Below are positions 1-8,304 of a DNA stretch of 27,388 bases, one piece after another. Position 1 is the first letter of the stretch, and each line of letters starts with the position of its first letter. The translations under genes were made by a program, and so were the position numbers. The stretch is from an uncultured Desulfobacterium sp. (GTDB taxonomy: Bacteria; Desulfobacterota; Desulfobacteria; Desulfobacterales; Desulfobacteraceae), in assembly GCA_937124525.1 (NCBI GenBank), contig CAKZLA010000445.1:1-27388 (forward strand), read 5' to 3'. The notes under the pieces were generated by a model. That model was not told where the DNA came from and made no database searches. It saw only the letters and a list, made by a program, of their open reading frames with translations.

Positions 1-2
1 GT

Positions 3-206
3 GGCATAGTGCGCATACATGATGCTCGCACAGGCGAAGAAATCCAACGTTTCTTAGCGCATACCACCCCGATTACAGCCGTTGCCTATAGTGCCGATGG
101 TAATAAAGTTGCCTCCGTCGCATGGGATAGAACTGTCCGTATCTGGGATTTAGAGCTTGGTATTGAAGATGCATCCTTCATTGGCTTTGATGTTGTCTGT
201 AAATGA
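3..206 (+). CDS. WD40-repeat protein, C-terminal fragment (5' end outside window)
   Basis: The frame is open to the left edge (reading from base 3), so the GTG at 9 is probably internal. The residues form most of two WD40 blades: a strand ending in VRIHDARTGEE, then ITAVAYSADGNKVASVAWD and the classic closing TVRIWDLE. WD40 proteins fold as beta-propellers and act as interaction scaffolds; nothing here shows the partner. After the last WD motif only about 15 unremarkable residues follow before the stop. These lie in the 57 bases that overlap the 3' end of the convergent membrane-protein gene. The overlap may be a natural tail-to-tail arrangement, or the WD40 gene may have been cut by a rearrangement and now stop at a chance codon. 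The fold call is confident; the exact end is less so. Confidence 0.7.
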   Translation, partial: GIVRIHDARTGEEIQRFLAHTTPITAVAYSADGNKVASVAWDRTVRIWDLELGIEDASFIGFDVVCK

Positions 207-2300
207 TTTCCCTTTTAATGATTTTCCTTTTATGGTGACGGTTCCAGGGTTGGAAAGCCATCCTATTTCCATGGACAAATGAATGCTTCTTTTGATGTCG
301 GAATAATTTTGGAGTAACAAATCACCTTGGCCATTACACCAGCGAAAGGTATAGCCCGGGAAATCTTCCTGATCGTAAAAACCCTTTTTCCACCAAACCA
401 AAATAGTGTTCTTAAGTTTTATTGCAGAATTGTTTAATTGTTGATTCTTAAGATCAAAATATGAATATCTTTGATTTTGACTGATTAATGGCTGGGCCGT
501 CAACAATTTAATGAGTTGGGCCTCAATTTGCTGTCCCCTGTCGGGATATCCCAGTCTATCAATGAGAATCCCGGAGAATTTTTCTACGAAAAGGATTCTT
601 AACAATTCTGCCGGGGCTTTTTGTACCACACGTTTATACCATGAGGCCTGGTGGCTGGATCTATCTGCTCCATAGGTCCATTTCAAAGTATTTGAATGAA
701 TATATCCCGTATAACCGTCACTGTCGGGAATTCCCAGTTTTTTTCCCATGTGGTGGGTTGTGAAAGGCAATTGGAATATGGCTGAATGGCTTCCGGAAAG
801 GGTTTCCATTTGATGAAAAAAATCCTTGTCTGACTCGTACCTCATTTTTCTTGATTCATACTTTGAGGTAAATTTGAAATTTTCAGTGGTTTGGTCATAG
901 AGTCCTGTGGACAGGACTATGGTCAGTAAAAGGATGAAAAGTGCTTGAATGCCCATTCTTTTGGGGAGCGTAAGACAACAGGTTTTTAAATCAATTCTTT
1001 TTTTGAACTGGTCCAGTAAAAAGGCCAGGACAAAAAAAGAAAAGCATGCAATAAAAATGCTGATCCGGTTATAAGCCCTTGCCTGGATCAATGGAAAATT
1101 TTCAGGTAAAAATCGCATGAGAAGCGTTGATATTAAAGAAGAAAAACCACCCACAGTTGCAAGCAGCAATGCAAAAATATTTAAAATCGACAGTTTGTGA
1201 AAAAAAGATAAAGCTTTATTGTTGAATAATAAAAGTAAGATAAGGAATAAAAAGCCCAGGGAACCCATGATGCCGAGGCTTGCGCTTGAATTCTCATTGA
1301 TAATATGGGCTTGCACGTTTTCATAAATTTTTGTAAAGCGATTCAATTCGGCGCAGCGATGGTCTTTTACCGGCAAAAAAAGTTGAACAATTTTTAAACC
1401 ATAGGGCTCATCCTGCCCATAATTGGAAATCATCTGGCCGGGCTTCACCAGTGCTTTTTGGGCTTGAATTTTTTGAAATTCGGTTTGATGGGTGATGGCA
1501 TAAAGTTTTTCAGGGATGTCCTCTTTTGTCAGTGAATAAAAGACCAAAAGGATGACCAGAATGGCAGAAATGAAATGATATATGTTTTTTCTGAAAAGAG
1601 AAGCGCCTATACCGGAAACCAGCGCCAGGAAGGCAAAGAAAAAACTATAATAGGGGGTGGTGTATAAAAAGAAAGACAGAACAATCACTGAAACCAGGGA
1701 CCGGTAATGAAACAGATCCAGGGCATACCTTTGATTTTTCTGTTTAAAAAAAATCGGTTTTTCCGACCATAACCACAACAGGATCAAAACCATCAACGGT
1801 ACATTATAATAAGACATTACCCAGAAATGGTTGATACCCTGGAGAAAATGGTAGGGCAAAAATGCATACAACAGACCGAAAACCATGGAAATGGATGTGG
1901 CTATCTTGAAATGCTTCAGGGCAAATATGAAAAAAAGGGTGTTGAGAAAAAAAGTAAAAAGATAATAATAGTTAACCACCTTGACTATATCATCCGTACC
2001 CATGGATATTATTTTTATTAGAACAAGGCATAGAGGATAAAACAAAGGGCTAATAAAGGACAGGATGGAATTTTCACCCGGTGTTTCATAGCCAAACGGG
2101 GCATAGAGATTTACGGAACTATCATTGTTAAGAAATCCTTTTATATAGCTGAAAACCTCCTTTGCATCATCATGGTAGGTGATGGGAATTGAAAGGTCCA
2201 CCTTATGGAATTCCGTGATCACCAACAGGGCAATTGTCGTAAGAATAATGGAAACTACGGAGATAAGAATTGTTTTTTTCAGTTTAAATAAGAAGCTCAT
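150..2300 (-). CDS. Large polytopic membrane protein, GT-C-like glycosyltransferase
   Basis: 716 aa, with an N-terminal membrane anchor (about residues 10-28), an extracytoplasmic loop carrying HDD at 43-45, then many hydrophobic segments spread over residues 70-470, and a soluble C-terminal region of about 230 aa. Many transmembrane helices, an acidic pair in the first outer loop and a C-terminal soluble domain are the general plan of GT-C enzymes, which take sugars from polyprenyl-phosphate donors on the periplasmic side. I cannot name the family or substrate. It is the last gene of the minus-strand operon: its ATG lies 17 nt inside the end of the preceding glycosyltransferase and has no clear Shine-Dalgarno sequence, so translation is probably coupled. 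Its last codons overlap the WD40 fragment. GT-C-like function is inferred from topology and neighbours. Confidence 0.7.
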   Translation of the reverse strand: MSFLFKLKKTILISVVSIILTTIALLVITEFHKVDLSIPITYHDDAKEVFSYIKGFLNNDSSVNLYAPFGYETPGENSILSFISPLFYPLCLVLIKIISMGTDDIVKVVNYYYLFTFFLNTLFFIFALKHFKIATSISMVFGLLYAFLPYHFLQGINHFWVMSYYNVPLMVLILLWLWSEKPIFFKQKNQRYALDLFHYRSLVSVIVLSFFLYTTPYYSFFFAFLALVSGIGASLFRKNIYHFISAILVILLVFYSLTKEDIPEKLYAITHQTEFQKIQAQKALVKPGQMISNYGQDEPYGLKIVQLFLPVKDHRCAELNRFTKIYENVQAHIINENSSASLGIMGSLGFLFLILLLLFNNKALSFFHKLSILNIFALLLATVGGFSSLISTLLMRFLPENFPLIQARAYNRISIFIACFSFFVLAFLLDQFKKRIDLKTCCLTLPKRMGIQALFILLLTIVLSTGLYDQTTENFKFTSKYESRKMRYESDKDFFHQMETLSGSHSAIFQLPFTTHHMGKKLGIPDSDGYTGYIHSNTLKWTYGADRSSHQASWYKRVVQKAPAELLRILFVEKFSGILIDRLGYPDRGQQIEAQLIKLLTAQPLISQNQRYSYFDLKNQQLNNSAIKLKNTILVWWKKGFYDQEDFPGYTFRWCNGQGDLLLQNYSDIKRSIHLSMEIGWLSNPGTVTIKGKSLKGKSFTDNIKANEGCIFNTKL

Positions 2301-3594
2301 GGATGTGTGATGCCATGTTTTTTAGGGTGGATGGGTATTCGTTTGACAGGAGGCTCAAAAGGCTTTCCTGTGCAAGCCTTGTTGACAGATTAAATGCCTC
2401 CGCCGTGGTTGTATAGGCCTGGGCTTTGGGGAGAAAATCCATGAGAGCAGACACATATGCTTTGGGATGGTGGTGGGTTTCAAGGAGATTTCGCCCATTT
2501 TTGCCCATGGCTGTAAATTTGTCTGGGTTGTTGACAAGGGCGTTGAGACAGGCGTGGATATCCTCTATTTCATTGCCTGGGTTGACAAAGGATACTGCCT
2601 CCCGGGGCAGGGATGCGTACCACCCGGTCCGGGTGACAAGGCAGGGCAGGGAATGGTTCCAGATTCTCAATTGACTTCCGGATGCCTCACCCATGGTGGG
2701 ATATCGAAGATTAATGGAAAGATCCGCCGTGGCCAGGGCCTGGTCCAGGTCTGTCTCTGGAACATAGCCGTGAATATAGACCTGTCCTTTTAATTTCAGG
2801 AGGTTGATTTGTTTTTGGATGCCTTTCTTTTCATGGAGTTCACCGTATATATCCAGTTGAAATTTATCTTTTCCAGGAAATTCTGCCAGGGCCTTAAGTA
2901 CAAGTTCCAGACATCTGTTGGGTCCGATATACCCAAAGATAATCAATCTAATACTATCCTTGGGGGAGACTGCCTCCCTTGTAAGGGGGGTATGACAATT
3001 TCGGTCCGTGGGAAGAAAGGGAAGGGGTGCATAACAGGTTGGCCATTGACGGGTTTGTGTGAGCGTAGAAAAAGCGTCCAGGGTATGAACAACAACTCCC
3101 AGCGCATTATCCAGGCCCGCTGCTGTCAAGGGGTAATGGCGGGACATGTGATGTCCATTCATGGAGCAGTTTAAAAACGCTTTGGCAGATTCAAGGCCAT
3201 CTGTCCCATAATACCGTTTCATTAAGCTAAGATAGCCGTTGGCATCGTTTTTTCTGCAAATATAAATACCTGCAAAAAAATCATGAAGGGAAATGTCGTG
3301 CAGGATGATCACCCCGGGATGTACCCTGGCAACATCCAGAATGGATTGGTGGAAATCGGCATTGTTGCCAATATTGAACATAGTTAAATCCGATTGATTT
3401 AACATCTTCCAGGGTATTTTCCCCGGGGTGTAGCTTGTTACCCTGGCAAAACTCTCAAGTTTTTTATCCCATTGGGGTTGATCCGTCCAGAGCATGACAT
3501 CGGCATGCTGGGCCAGGAATGGTAAAATCCTGGCCGTATAATGGGCAATATCTGTTCTGGCAGGGGGAAGGGGGGAGAACCAATTGAGTTTCAT
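2284..3594 (-). CDS. Glycosyltransferase, GT4-like (GT-B fold), 436 aa
   Basis: The N-terminus MKLNWFSPLPPARTDIAHYT is the usual first strand plus glycine/proline-rich loop of GT-B enzymes that begin a C- or O-linked glycan. The C-terminal Rossmann half starts near LIIFGYIGPNRCLELVLKAL and has the GYVPETDL strand-loop and an acidic patch at TMGEASGSQLRIW, which stands where GT4 enzymes carry their donor-binding E-x7-E-like segment. The last 50 residues are helical. The frame extends 34 codons upstream, but the ATG at 3594 overlaps the stop of the upstream gene as ATGA, and the protein homology-like sequence begins exactly there, so I chose it. It is a cytoplasmic or membrane-peripheral enzyme of surface polysaccharide assembly; donor sugar unknown. 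Confidence 0.82.
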   Translation of the reverse strand: MKLNWFSPLPPARTDIAHYTARILPFLAQHADVMLWTDQPQWDKKLESFARVTSYTPGKIPWKMLNQSDLTMFNIGNNADFHQSILDVARVHPGVIILHDISLHDFFAGIYICRKNDANGYLSLMKRYYGTDGLESAKAFLNCSMNGHHMSRHYPLTAAGLDNALGVVVHTLDAFSTLTQTRQWPTCYAPLPFLPTDRNCHTPLTREAVSPKDSIRLIIFGYIGPNRCLELVLKALAEFPGKDKFQLDIYGELHEKKGIQKQINLLKLKGQVYIHGYVPETDLDQALATADLSINLRYPTMGEASGSQLRIWNHSLPCLVTRTGWYASLPREAVSFVNPGNEIEDIHACLNALVNNPDKFTAMGKNGRNLLETHHHPKAYVSALMDFLPKAQAYTTTAEAFNLSTRLAQESLLSLLSNEYPSTLKNMASHIHELLI

Positions 3595-4637
3595 TGCAAA
3601 AGCCTTTTTACAACAGTCTCCCATGAAATCCCCATGGATTTGTATCTGATCTGACCATTTTTTCCCCATTGTACGGCCCGGGACGGGTCTTTCCATAGTC
3701 TGTCCATGGCGGCTGCCAGGGCCTGGGGGGCAGGATCGACAATCAGCCCTGTTTTTTCATGACGTACAAATTCCATGGGCCCCCCGGAATCCCGGCAGGT
3801 GATTACAGGTTTTGATGAGAGCATGGCCTCCAGTGTGATGTACCCATAATCTTCATCCACCGGTGGATAGACGACACCCCTGCTTCTTGCGTATTGCTGG
3901 GTTTTTTCTTCATGGGAGATGTATCCCAGCCATTTAACTCTATTTTCTATTTTAAGTGTTCGGGCACGCAATTTCAGTTCATTAAGATAGGACGGCATTT
4001 CCGGATTACCGGCAAAATGAATCTTCACAGGTTGTCGGGTGTGGGCCAGGGCTTCCAGCACCAGCCATTGACGTTTCAATTTGCCAACCCTGCTGGGGAA
4101 AAAGAGGTATGACTCAAATGCTTCACAGTAAAAGTTGTCCGCATGGGGCGGGGGGTGATACAATGGTGTGGAATTAATGTTGCAAAATCTTTTTAGTCGT
4201 GATGAAACCGTCTTGGAATTGGTATAGATTAATTTGGCCTGGGGGATTATTTTTTTGTCTGCCCGGCGAATGGCCTCACGCACCTGTCTGCCGTTGGGGA
4301 AATTTATGAGATCGGAAAATTCATGGTCCCATAGTTCATATGCAGTGCGATGCTGGTGCAGTATCCACATCACCTTGTGGGGATGGGGGATGAGATACGC
4401 TGGAAATTTTAATCCAATGACCCTGTCAATGGTTCTTCCGCAGCTTTCAGTCAAATCCAGGAGTCCACAGGACAGCATGGTATCCACAATTTTTTCAGGG
4501 GGGTACCATTTAAAAGGAATGGCAACGATTTCCGCCTCATGGCCATGGGAAATCAGCGCGGTCTTTAAATTTTGGGCATGGGCTTCGGCACCCCCCTGAA
4601 CAAAGGGTACCTGGGTGGTGGCAATGATAATCCGCAT
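3591..4637 (-). CDS. Glycosyltransferase family 4 (GT-B fold), 348 aa
   Basis: It opens with MRIIIATTQVPFVQGGAEAH, the first beta strand and glycine-rich loop of GT4 enzymes. Around residues 258-268 is DEDYGYITLEAM, the E-x7-E nucleotide-sugar binding motif, followed by the usual KPVITCRDSGGPMEFV strand and the TGLIVDP turn. The length is normal for the family. It transfers a sugar from a nucleotide donor to a growing glycan or lipid-linked acceptor, probably at the inner face of the cytoplasmic membrane. It starts 9 nt after the methyltransferase stop, with a purine-rich AAGGAATAAGG stretch upstream, and its own stop overlaps the next start (ATGA). The family is clear; the sugar and linkage are not. 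Confidence 0.88.
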   Translation of the reverse strand: MRIIIATTQVPFVQGGAEAHAQNLKTALISHGHEAEIVAIPFKWYPPEKIVDTMLSCGLLDLTESCGRTIDRVIGLKFPAYLIPHPHKVMWILHQHRTAYELWDHEFSDLINFPNGRQVREAIRRADKKIIPQAKLIYTNSKTVSSRLKRFCNINSTPLYHPPPHADNFYCEAFESYLFFPSRVGKLKRQWLVLEALAHTRQPVKIHFAGNPEMPSYLNELKLRARTLKIENRVKWLGYISHEEKTQQYARSRGVVYPPVDEDYGYITLEAMLSSKPVITCRDSGGPMEFVRHEKTGLIVDPAPQALAAAMDRLWKDPSRAVQWGKNGQIRYKSMGISWETVVKRLLQ

Positions 4638-4646
4638 TGGCTCGCC

Positions 4647-6188
4647 TTATTCCTTCCAGCCAATAACGGCGTAATCCATGGGTGAGTTGAAATGGAGATC
4701 GTAGAGCTTTCCAAGGGGGGAGGGTTCTCCTGTGTCTTCGGTGACTTCTGGTGGATTAAGATGGAGAATTTCAATCCTTTTAAAATCATGAATTTCTGCC
4801 AGGAATTTGACCATTTCAGATGGCAGGGGGTTTCTGTGACTGGGATCTGAATAGAATGTATGGCTTCCCACCAGAATGTTTTCGGGATTGGGGGTTTCAA
4901 AGATGATTACCCCGCCTGTTTTTAAAACCCTTTTGCACTGGGCAAACAGTTCCAGCAATACATCAAAGGGGAGATGTTCAATGATATGAAAGCCTGTAAT
5001 GGCTCGCAGGCTTTCATTTTCAAGGCCTCTGAGAAAGGACAGCGCGTCTTGTTTTTTCACCGACAGTCCGTTGTTCTGGCAGCGTTGAATCATGATTTCA
5101 TTCAGGTCAATGCCAACACCATTGAGGTGGTGTTCCTGAATCAATTCCAGCCATTCTCCCCGTCCACAGCCAATGTCCAGGATGTCTCCTTTTTTATTTT
5201 CTGCCATCGCTTTTTGGAGGATGGGAATATATACACTGCATCGCTTTTTAATCAGCTCACGAGTTCCCCGGAATCGATTGGTAAAGGTGGCGTAAAACAG
5301 ATCCAGTTGATGGTGATATCCCGGAATTTGAAGCCTGTGGGGTGGTTTTGAAATGCCGGAGGAAAAATCATCTGTTCGTAAAACGGTTTTCCCATGGGGC
5401 TCAGTTATTGTCTCCATTACCTGTGGTGAATCTGGTTGAAAAGGTGTTTTTTCATGGGATGGTATCATGGGTTTTTTTTGATTCTGTTGCAGGACCAGGG
5501 CCGTTCGCAAATCAGAAACATCCTGTGTCAGGGTTGATATAAGCGCTTTATCTGTGCCCATTTCCTGGGAATGGGAGGTGATTATTTGCTCATGTCGCGT
5601 CAATTGTTTTTGTTGTTCCTTAATCATTGCTTTTTGAATTTGAGATTCTTTTTCCCGATCCGCCAGCTTGTTTTCAAAAGTTACCAGTCTTTTTTCCCGG
5701 AGTTCCTCTTTTTTTTCCAGCATGTGTATCTGTCTTGTCTGGTTGTTGAGTTTTGTTTCAAGGGCAATCAGGTGTTCTTTTTGTGCCCCCAATTGTTCTT
5801 CGTGGTCCAGTGACCGTTTGCACTGATCGCTTATGCTATTTTTAATGTTTTTGATAATACGTATTAATTGTTTTGTTGCGAGGACCAGAGATTCGTTGAA
5901 TTGGCTCTGCTGAAAAGTGAATACAGATGAGAGAATAAGGACCATACGACCGGTCAGTCGTGCCAGCCATCGGATGGGCCATGGGAAACGCTGCATGGAC
6001 AGTGACCGGGTACCTACATCTGCATTATTGTGAGCAAAGGTCAAATCGGCTTCCATGGTTTGAAAGGCAGTGTCTGAAACGGACGTCTCATTGTTGGTAA
6101 TATGGGATGGTTCTACATGGGAGCAAGTGGATTCCATGTGTGCTTTGATATCATCAACCGTGGTTACAGGAATGGTGTGGTGTGCCAT
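4647..6188 (-). CDS. SAM-dependent methyltransferase with N-terminal coiled coil
   Basis: About 513 aa from the ATG at 6188, which has AAGGA just upstream; the ATG at 6215 is a reasonable alternative. The frame continues further upstream (to 6338), but that stretch carries a promoter-like element and non-protein-like sequence. Residues about 100-230 are charged, Gln/Glu/Lys-rich and heptad-like, a long coiled coil. The C-terminal third is a class I methyltransferase: DILDIGCGRGEW (motif I, near 333), GVGIDLNEIMI (motif II), then HIIEHLPFDV (near 403) and the TFYSDPSHRNPLP segment common in O-antigen-associated methyltransferases. WbdD-type enzymes, which cap O-antigen chains, also join a methyltransferase to a coiled coil, but with the coil C-terminal and usually with a kinase; I see no kinase here. 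First gene of the minus-strand glycan operon. Role in chain modification or length control is inference. Confidence 0.82.
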   Translation of the reverse strand: MAHHTIPVTTVDDIKAHMESTCSHVEPSHITNNETSVSDTAFQTMEADLTFAHNNADVGTRSLSMQRFPWPIRWLARLTGRMVLILSSVFTFQQSQFNESLVLATKQLIRIIKNIKNSISDQCKRSLDHEEQLGAQKEHLIALETKLNNQTRQIHMLEKKEELREKRLVTFENKLADREKESQIQKAMIKEQQKQLTRHEQIITSHSQEMGTDKALISTLTQDVSDLRTALVLQQNQKKPMIPSHEKTPFQPDSPQVMETITEPHGKTVLRTDDFSSGISKPPHRLQIPGYHHQLDLFYATFTNRFRGTRELIKKRCSVYIPILQKAMAENKKGDILDIGCGRGEWLELIQEHHLNGVGIDLNEIMIQRCQNNGLSVKKQDALSFLRGLENESLRAITGFHIIEHLPFDVLLELFAQCKRVLKTGGVIIFETPNPENILVGSHTFYSDPSHRNPLPSEMVKFLAEIHDFKRIEILHLNPPEVTEDTGEPSPLGKLYDLHFNSPMDYAVIGWKE

Positions 6189-6278
6189 TTTATCCTTGAT
6201 AGTTTTTTCGATCATCAAGTTCCAATATTTTGCAAATGCAAAACAATTACTATTGTAACAATATGTGTAAAATAATAA

Positions 6279-6308
6279 GATATACCCTGAAAAAGAAACG
6301 TGAGTCAA
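6279..6308 (-). promoter_or_regulatory. Putative sigma-70 promoter of the glycan operon
   Basis: On the minus strand TTGACT (6303-6308) is followed after 18 nt by TATATC (6279-6284) in AT-rich DNA. Transcription would begin near 6272, leaving a leader of about 55-85 nt before the methyltransferase start at 6215 or 6188. This placement also argues against the far-upstream ATG at 6338. The rest of the divergent gap (6309-6571) contains the wecE leader hairpin and no other convincing promoter by eye. Confidence 0.35.
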
Positions 6309-6493
6309 GGGTTTATGTGGGGATAAGCAATAAAACAACTATCCATGTTCAGAACCCCTTGCAAAATTTATTTGTTGTATGATAGTCTCAAAACTTTGAA
6401 AGCTGGACTGAATTTGTTGAATTTACCCCCTTTATGGTGAAATACTTCTACAAATTTTTTGCCATTGAGTAATTGCCTGGGCAGATCAAGGTG

Positions 6494-6525
6494 ATTCCCC
6501 CGGTATTCACAACTTCCGGGGGAAT
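6494..6525 (+). promoter_or_regulatory. Perfect hairpin in the wecE leader
   Basis: ATTCCCCCGG (6494-6503) and CCGGGGGAAT (6516-6525) are exact reverse complements, giving a 10-bp GC-rich stem with a 12-nt loop. Only the weak run AATATTTGT follows, so it is a poor Rho-independent terminator. It ends about 35-46 nt before the wecE start. It could be the tail end of an attenuator, an mRNA-stabilising hairpin or a palindromic protein site. Its presence supports starting wecE at 6560 or 6572 instead of at the earlier in-frame ATG at 6473. Confidence 0.6.
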
Positions 6526-6571
6526 ATTTGTCCTGAACGGGGTTGATAAAAAGATATTTATGGAATTTCCA

Positions 6572-7720
6572 ATGCGTTTTCTACCATTTAATAAGCCTTT
6601 TATTGTGGGTCATGAGCTTGAAAATATAAAAAAAGCAGTTGAAGACGGCCACCTGTCCGGGGATGGCTCTTTTTCCCGGCGGTGCCAACTATGGCTTGAA
6701 ACAACCCTTGGGACAGAAAAAGCGCTGCTGACCCACTCCTGTACTGCCGCCCTGGAAATGGCGGCATTGTTATGTGATATTAAGCCCGGAGATGAGGTGA
6801 TCATGCCATCATATACCTTTGTTTCCACAGCCAATGCCTTTGTGCTGCGGGGGGGGGTGCCGGTGTTTGTGGACATTGAGCCCCATACCCTGAATATAGA
6901 TCACACCCGAATTGGTGGAGCCATCACTGACAGAACCCGGGCCATCGTTCCGGTTCATTATGCTGGCCATGCCTGTGCCATGGATGAAATCATGACCATT
7001 GCCCGGGATAATGGTCTTTATGTCATAGAAGATGCGGCCCAGGCTTTGCTTGCCAGATACAAGGGCAAGGCCCTTGGCACCATTGGCCATCTTGGCACCC
7101 TGAGTTTCCATGAAACCAAAAATATTATTTCCGGAGAGGGCGGTGCCCTGCTGGTAAATGATCCTGATTTCATTGACCGGGCTGAAATTTTTCGGGAAAA
7201 AGGCACCAACCGAAATCGTTTCTTCCGGGGAGAGGTGGATAAGTATACCTGGGTGGATATGGGGTCTTCCTTTCTGCCAAGTGAGTTAACCGCCGCATTT
7301 TTATGGTCACAGTTTGAATGTGCCCGGGAAATCACCCGTAAAAGACACGCATTATACTGCCGTTACCGGGAACGACTGACCCCCCTTGCAAAGATGGGTA
7401 AAATTATCCTTCATTCCCATGAAACAAATCCCAGCGAAAGCGGCAATAACGGCCATTTGTTTTACATCATCACCCGCTCCTTTGAGGAGAGAACAGGGTT
7501 GATCCAATATCTTGAAGACCGTCAGATCAAAGCGGTTTTTCATTATATCCCCCTGCATTCATCCCCTGCCGGGAAAAAATTTACCAGGACAGCCGGTTCA
7601 ATGATTCACACCGATGTGTTGAGCCGCCGGGTTTTGAGACTTCCTCTTTTCCATGAAATGGAATACCCGGATGTGGATGGGGTATGCGATCATGTGGTGG
7701 CGTACTATTCTGGACGTTAA
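6572..7720 (+). CDS. wecE: dTDP-4-dehydro-6-deoxyglucose transaminase (WecE/RffA type)
   Basis: 382 aa, close to the 376 aa of E. coli WecE as I remember it. Almost every WecE block is present: PFNKPFIVG at the start, SGDGSFSRRCQLWLE, LLTHSCTAALEMAALL, GDEVIMPSYTFVSTANAFV, AIVPVHYAGHAC, VIEDAAQA, the PLP-lysine segment SFHETKN (Lys183), GEGGALL, FREKGTNRNRFFRG, VDKYTWVDMGSS and VFHYIPLHSSPAG. The enzyme transfers an amino group from glutamate to dTDP-4-keto-6-deoxyglucose to give dTDP-Fuc4N, a sugar donor for enterobacterial common antigen or O-antigen type glycans. The ATG at 6572 gives the conserved N-terminus; the in-frame ATG at 6560 is an alternative, and both have weak ribosome sites. 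It is divergent from the glycan operon. No other dTDP-sugar gene (rmlA/B, wecD, wecF) is in view, so the substrate must come from genes elsewhere. Confidence 0.93.
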   Translation: MRFLPFNKPFIVGHELENIKKAVEDGHLSGDGSFSRRCQLWLETTLGTEKALLTHSCTAALEMAALLCDIKPGDEVIMPSYTFVSTANAFVLRGGVPVFVDIEPHTLNIDHTRIGGAITDRTRAIVPVHYAGHACAMDEIMTIARDNGLYVIEDAAQALLARYKGKALGTIGHLGTLSFHETKNIISGEGGALLVNDPDFIDRAEIFREKGTNRNRFFRGEVDKYTWVDMGSSFLPSELTAAFLWSQFECAREITRKRHALYCRYRERLTPLAKMGKIILHSHETNPSESGNNGHLFYIITRSFEERTGLIQYLEDRQIKAVFHYIPLHSSPAGKKFTRTAGSMIHTDVLSRRVLRLPLFHEMEYPDVDGVCDHVVAYYSGR

Positions 7721-7773
7721 CTCTGCAAGGTGGTTGCCGGCGACGGTGACGATCGGGGAGGAATTACTTTTAA

Positions 7774-8193
7774 ATGAAAAATCCCATGACAGCCTTTATT
7801 GATTGGTTTGAATCCATACCTTTGATTCACAGAATGTGTGTGGCTCATATTTATAGGGTGTGCATTACGGAAAGTACCACAGACATGGTCATGACACCTG
7901 AACAATCCTTGGAAAATTTTAAAACATATTTTGTCCGAACTGATTTTCCCGTGCGCATTGCGGCAAGAATGATAATGGTGAGCAGTGTTATCCATTTTAT
8001 TCTGCTCAATCACCAGACGCTCATTCTCAACAATTTTTCTCTGTTTCCCCATGATTTCAGCGGACAAAAAAATGTTGAGCTTCTGGCAGAGCATCAGTGG
8101 GAAAGAACCTGTGAATCATGGAAAAACTTGCGCAGGCGTGAATTATCTGATACTTACCTTAACGCTTGGTCCAGGGCGGTTATTGCCGTTTGA
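7774..8193 (+). CDS. Hypothetical protein, 139 aa
   Basis: I do not recognise this protein. It starts 53 nt after wecE with a GGGGAGGA ribosome-site-like stretch (7755-7762) placed slightly far (about 12 nt) from the ATG. The sequence is mixed alpha-helical, with a hydrophobic patch around MIMVSSVIHFILL (about residues 67-79), which may be one buried or membrane-facing helix, and an Arg/Trp-rich C-terminus. There is no signal peptide. An antisense frame at 7717-8094 is almost as long but has no comparable ribosome site and runs out of the end of wecE. The gene may be real and cotranscribed with wecE, or a decayed remnant; coding status is uncertain. Confidence 0.45.
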   Translation: MKNPMTAFIDWFESIPLIHRMCVAHIYRVCITESTTDMVMTPEQSLENFKTYFVRTDFPVRIAARMIMVSSVIHFILLNHQTLILNNFSLFPHDFSGQKNVELLAEHQWERTCESWKNLRRRELSDTYLNAWSRAVIAV

Positions 8194-8244
8194 GTTCTGA
8201 CCTCAGGCAGGTATTTATAATCATAATCGTTTTAAACTTTGGGT

Positions 8245-8283
8245 TTTATCACAACACTCACCCACCAGAGTGTTTGGGATAAA
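8245..8283. promoter_or_regulatory. Imperfect 39-bp inverted repeat upstream of the T1SS operon
   Basis: The outer arms TTTATC (8245-8250) and GATAAA (8278-8283) enclose inner arms AACACTC (8253-8259) and GAGTGTT (8268-8274) around an 8-nt centre. No U-tract follows, so it resembles an operator or a leader hairpin more than a terminator. It lies about 60-100 bp before the first T1SS gene. Confidence 0.4.
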
Positions 8284-8304
8284 GCTCTGGACTTTATTGT
8301 GGCA

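Noticed and set aside
6189..6338. Methyltransferase start at 6338 (50 extra residues)
   Set aside because: The extra N-terminus is Cys/Tyr/Phe-rich and unlike the rest, has no ribosome site, and overlaps the promoter-like TTGACT-N18-TATATC. The starts at 6188 or 6215 fit better.
6473..6571. wecE start at 6473
   Set aside because: The additional residues translate a perfect hairpin and do not match the WecE N-terminus, which begins at PFNKPFIVG right after the ATG at 6572.
7717..8094. 125-aa open frame on the minus strand opposite the 139-aa gene
   Set aside because: It begins inside the small plus-strand frame, ends at the wecE stop and has a weak start. The plus-strand frame has a better ribosome-site-like sequence, although neither is certain.
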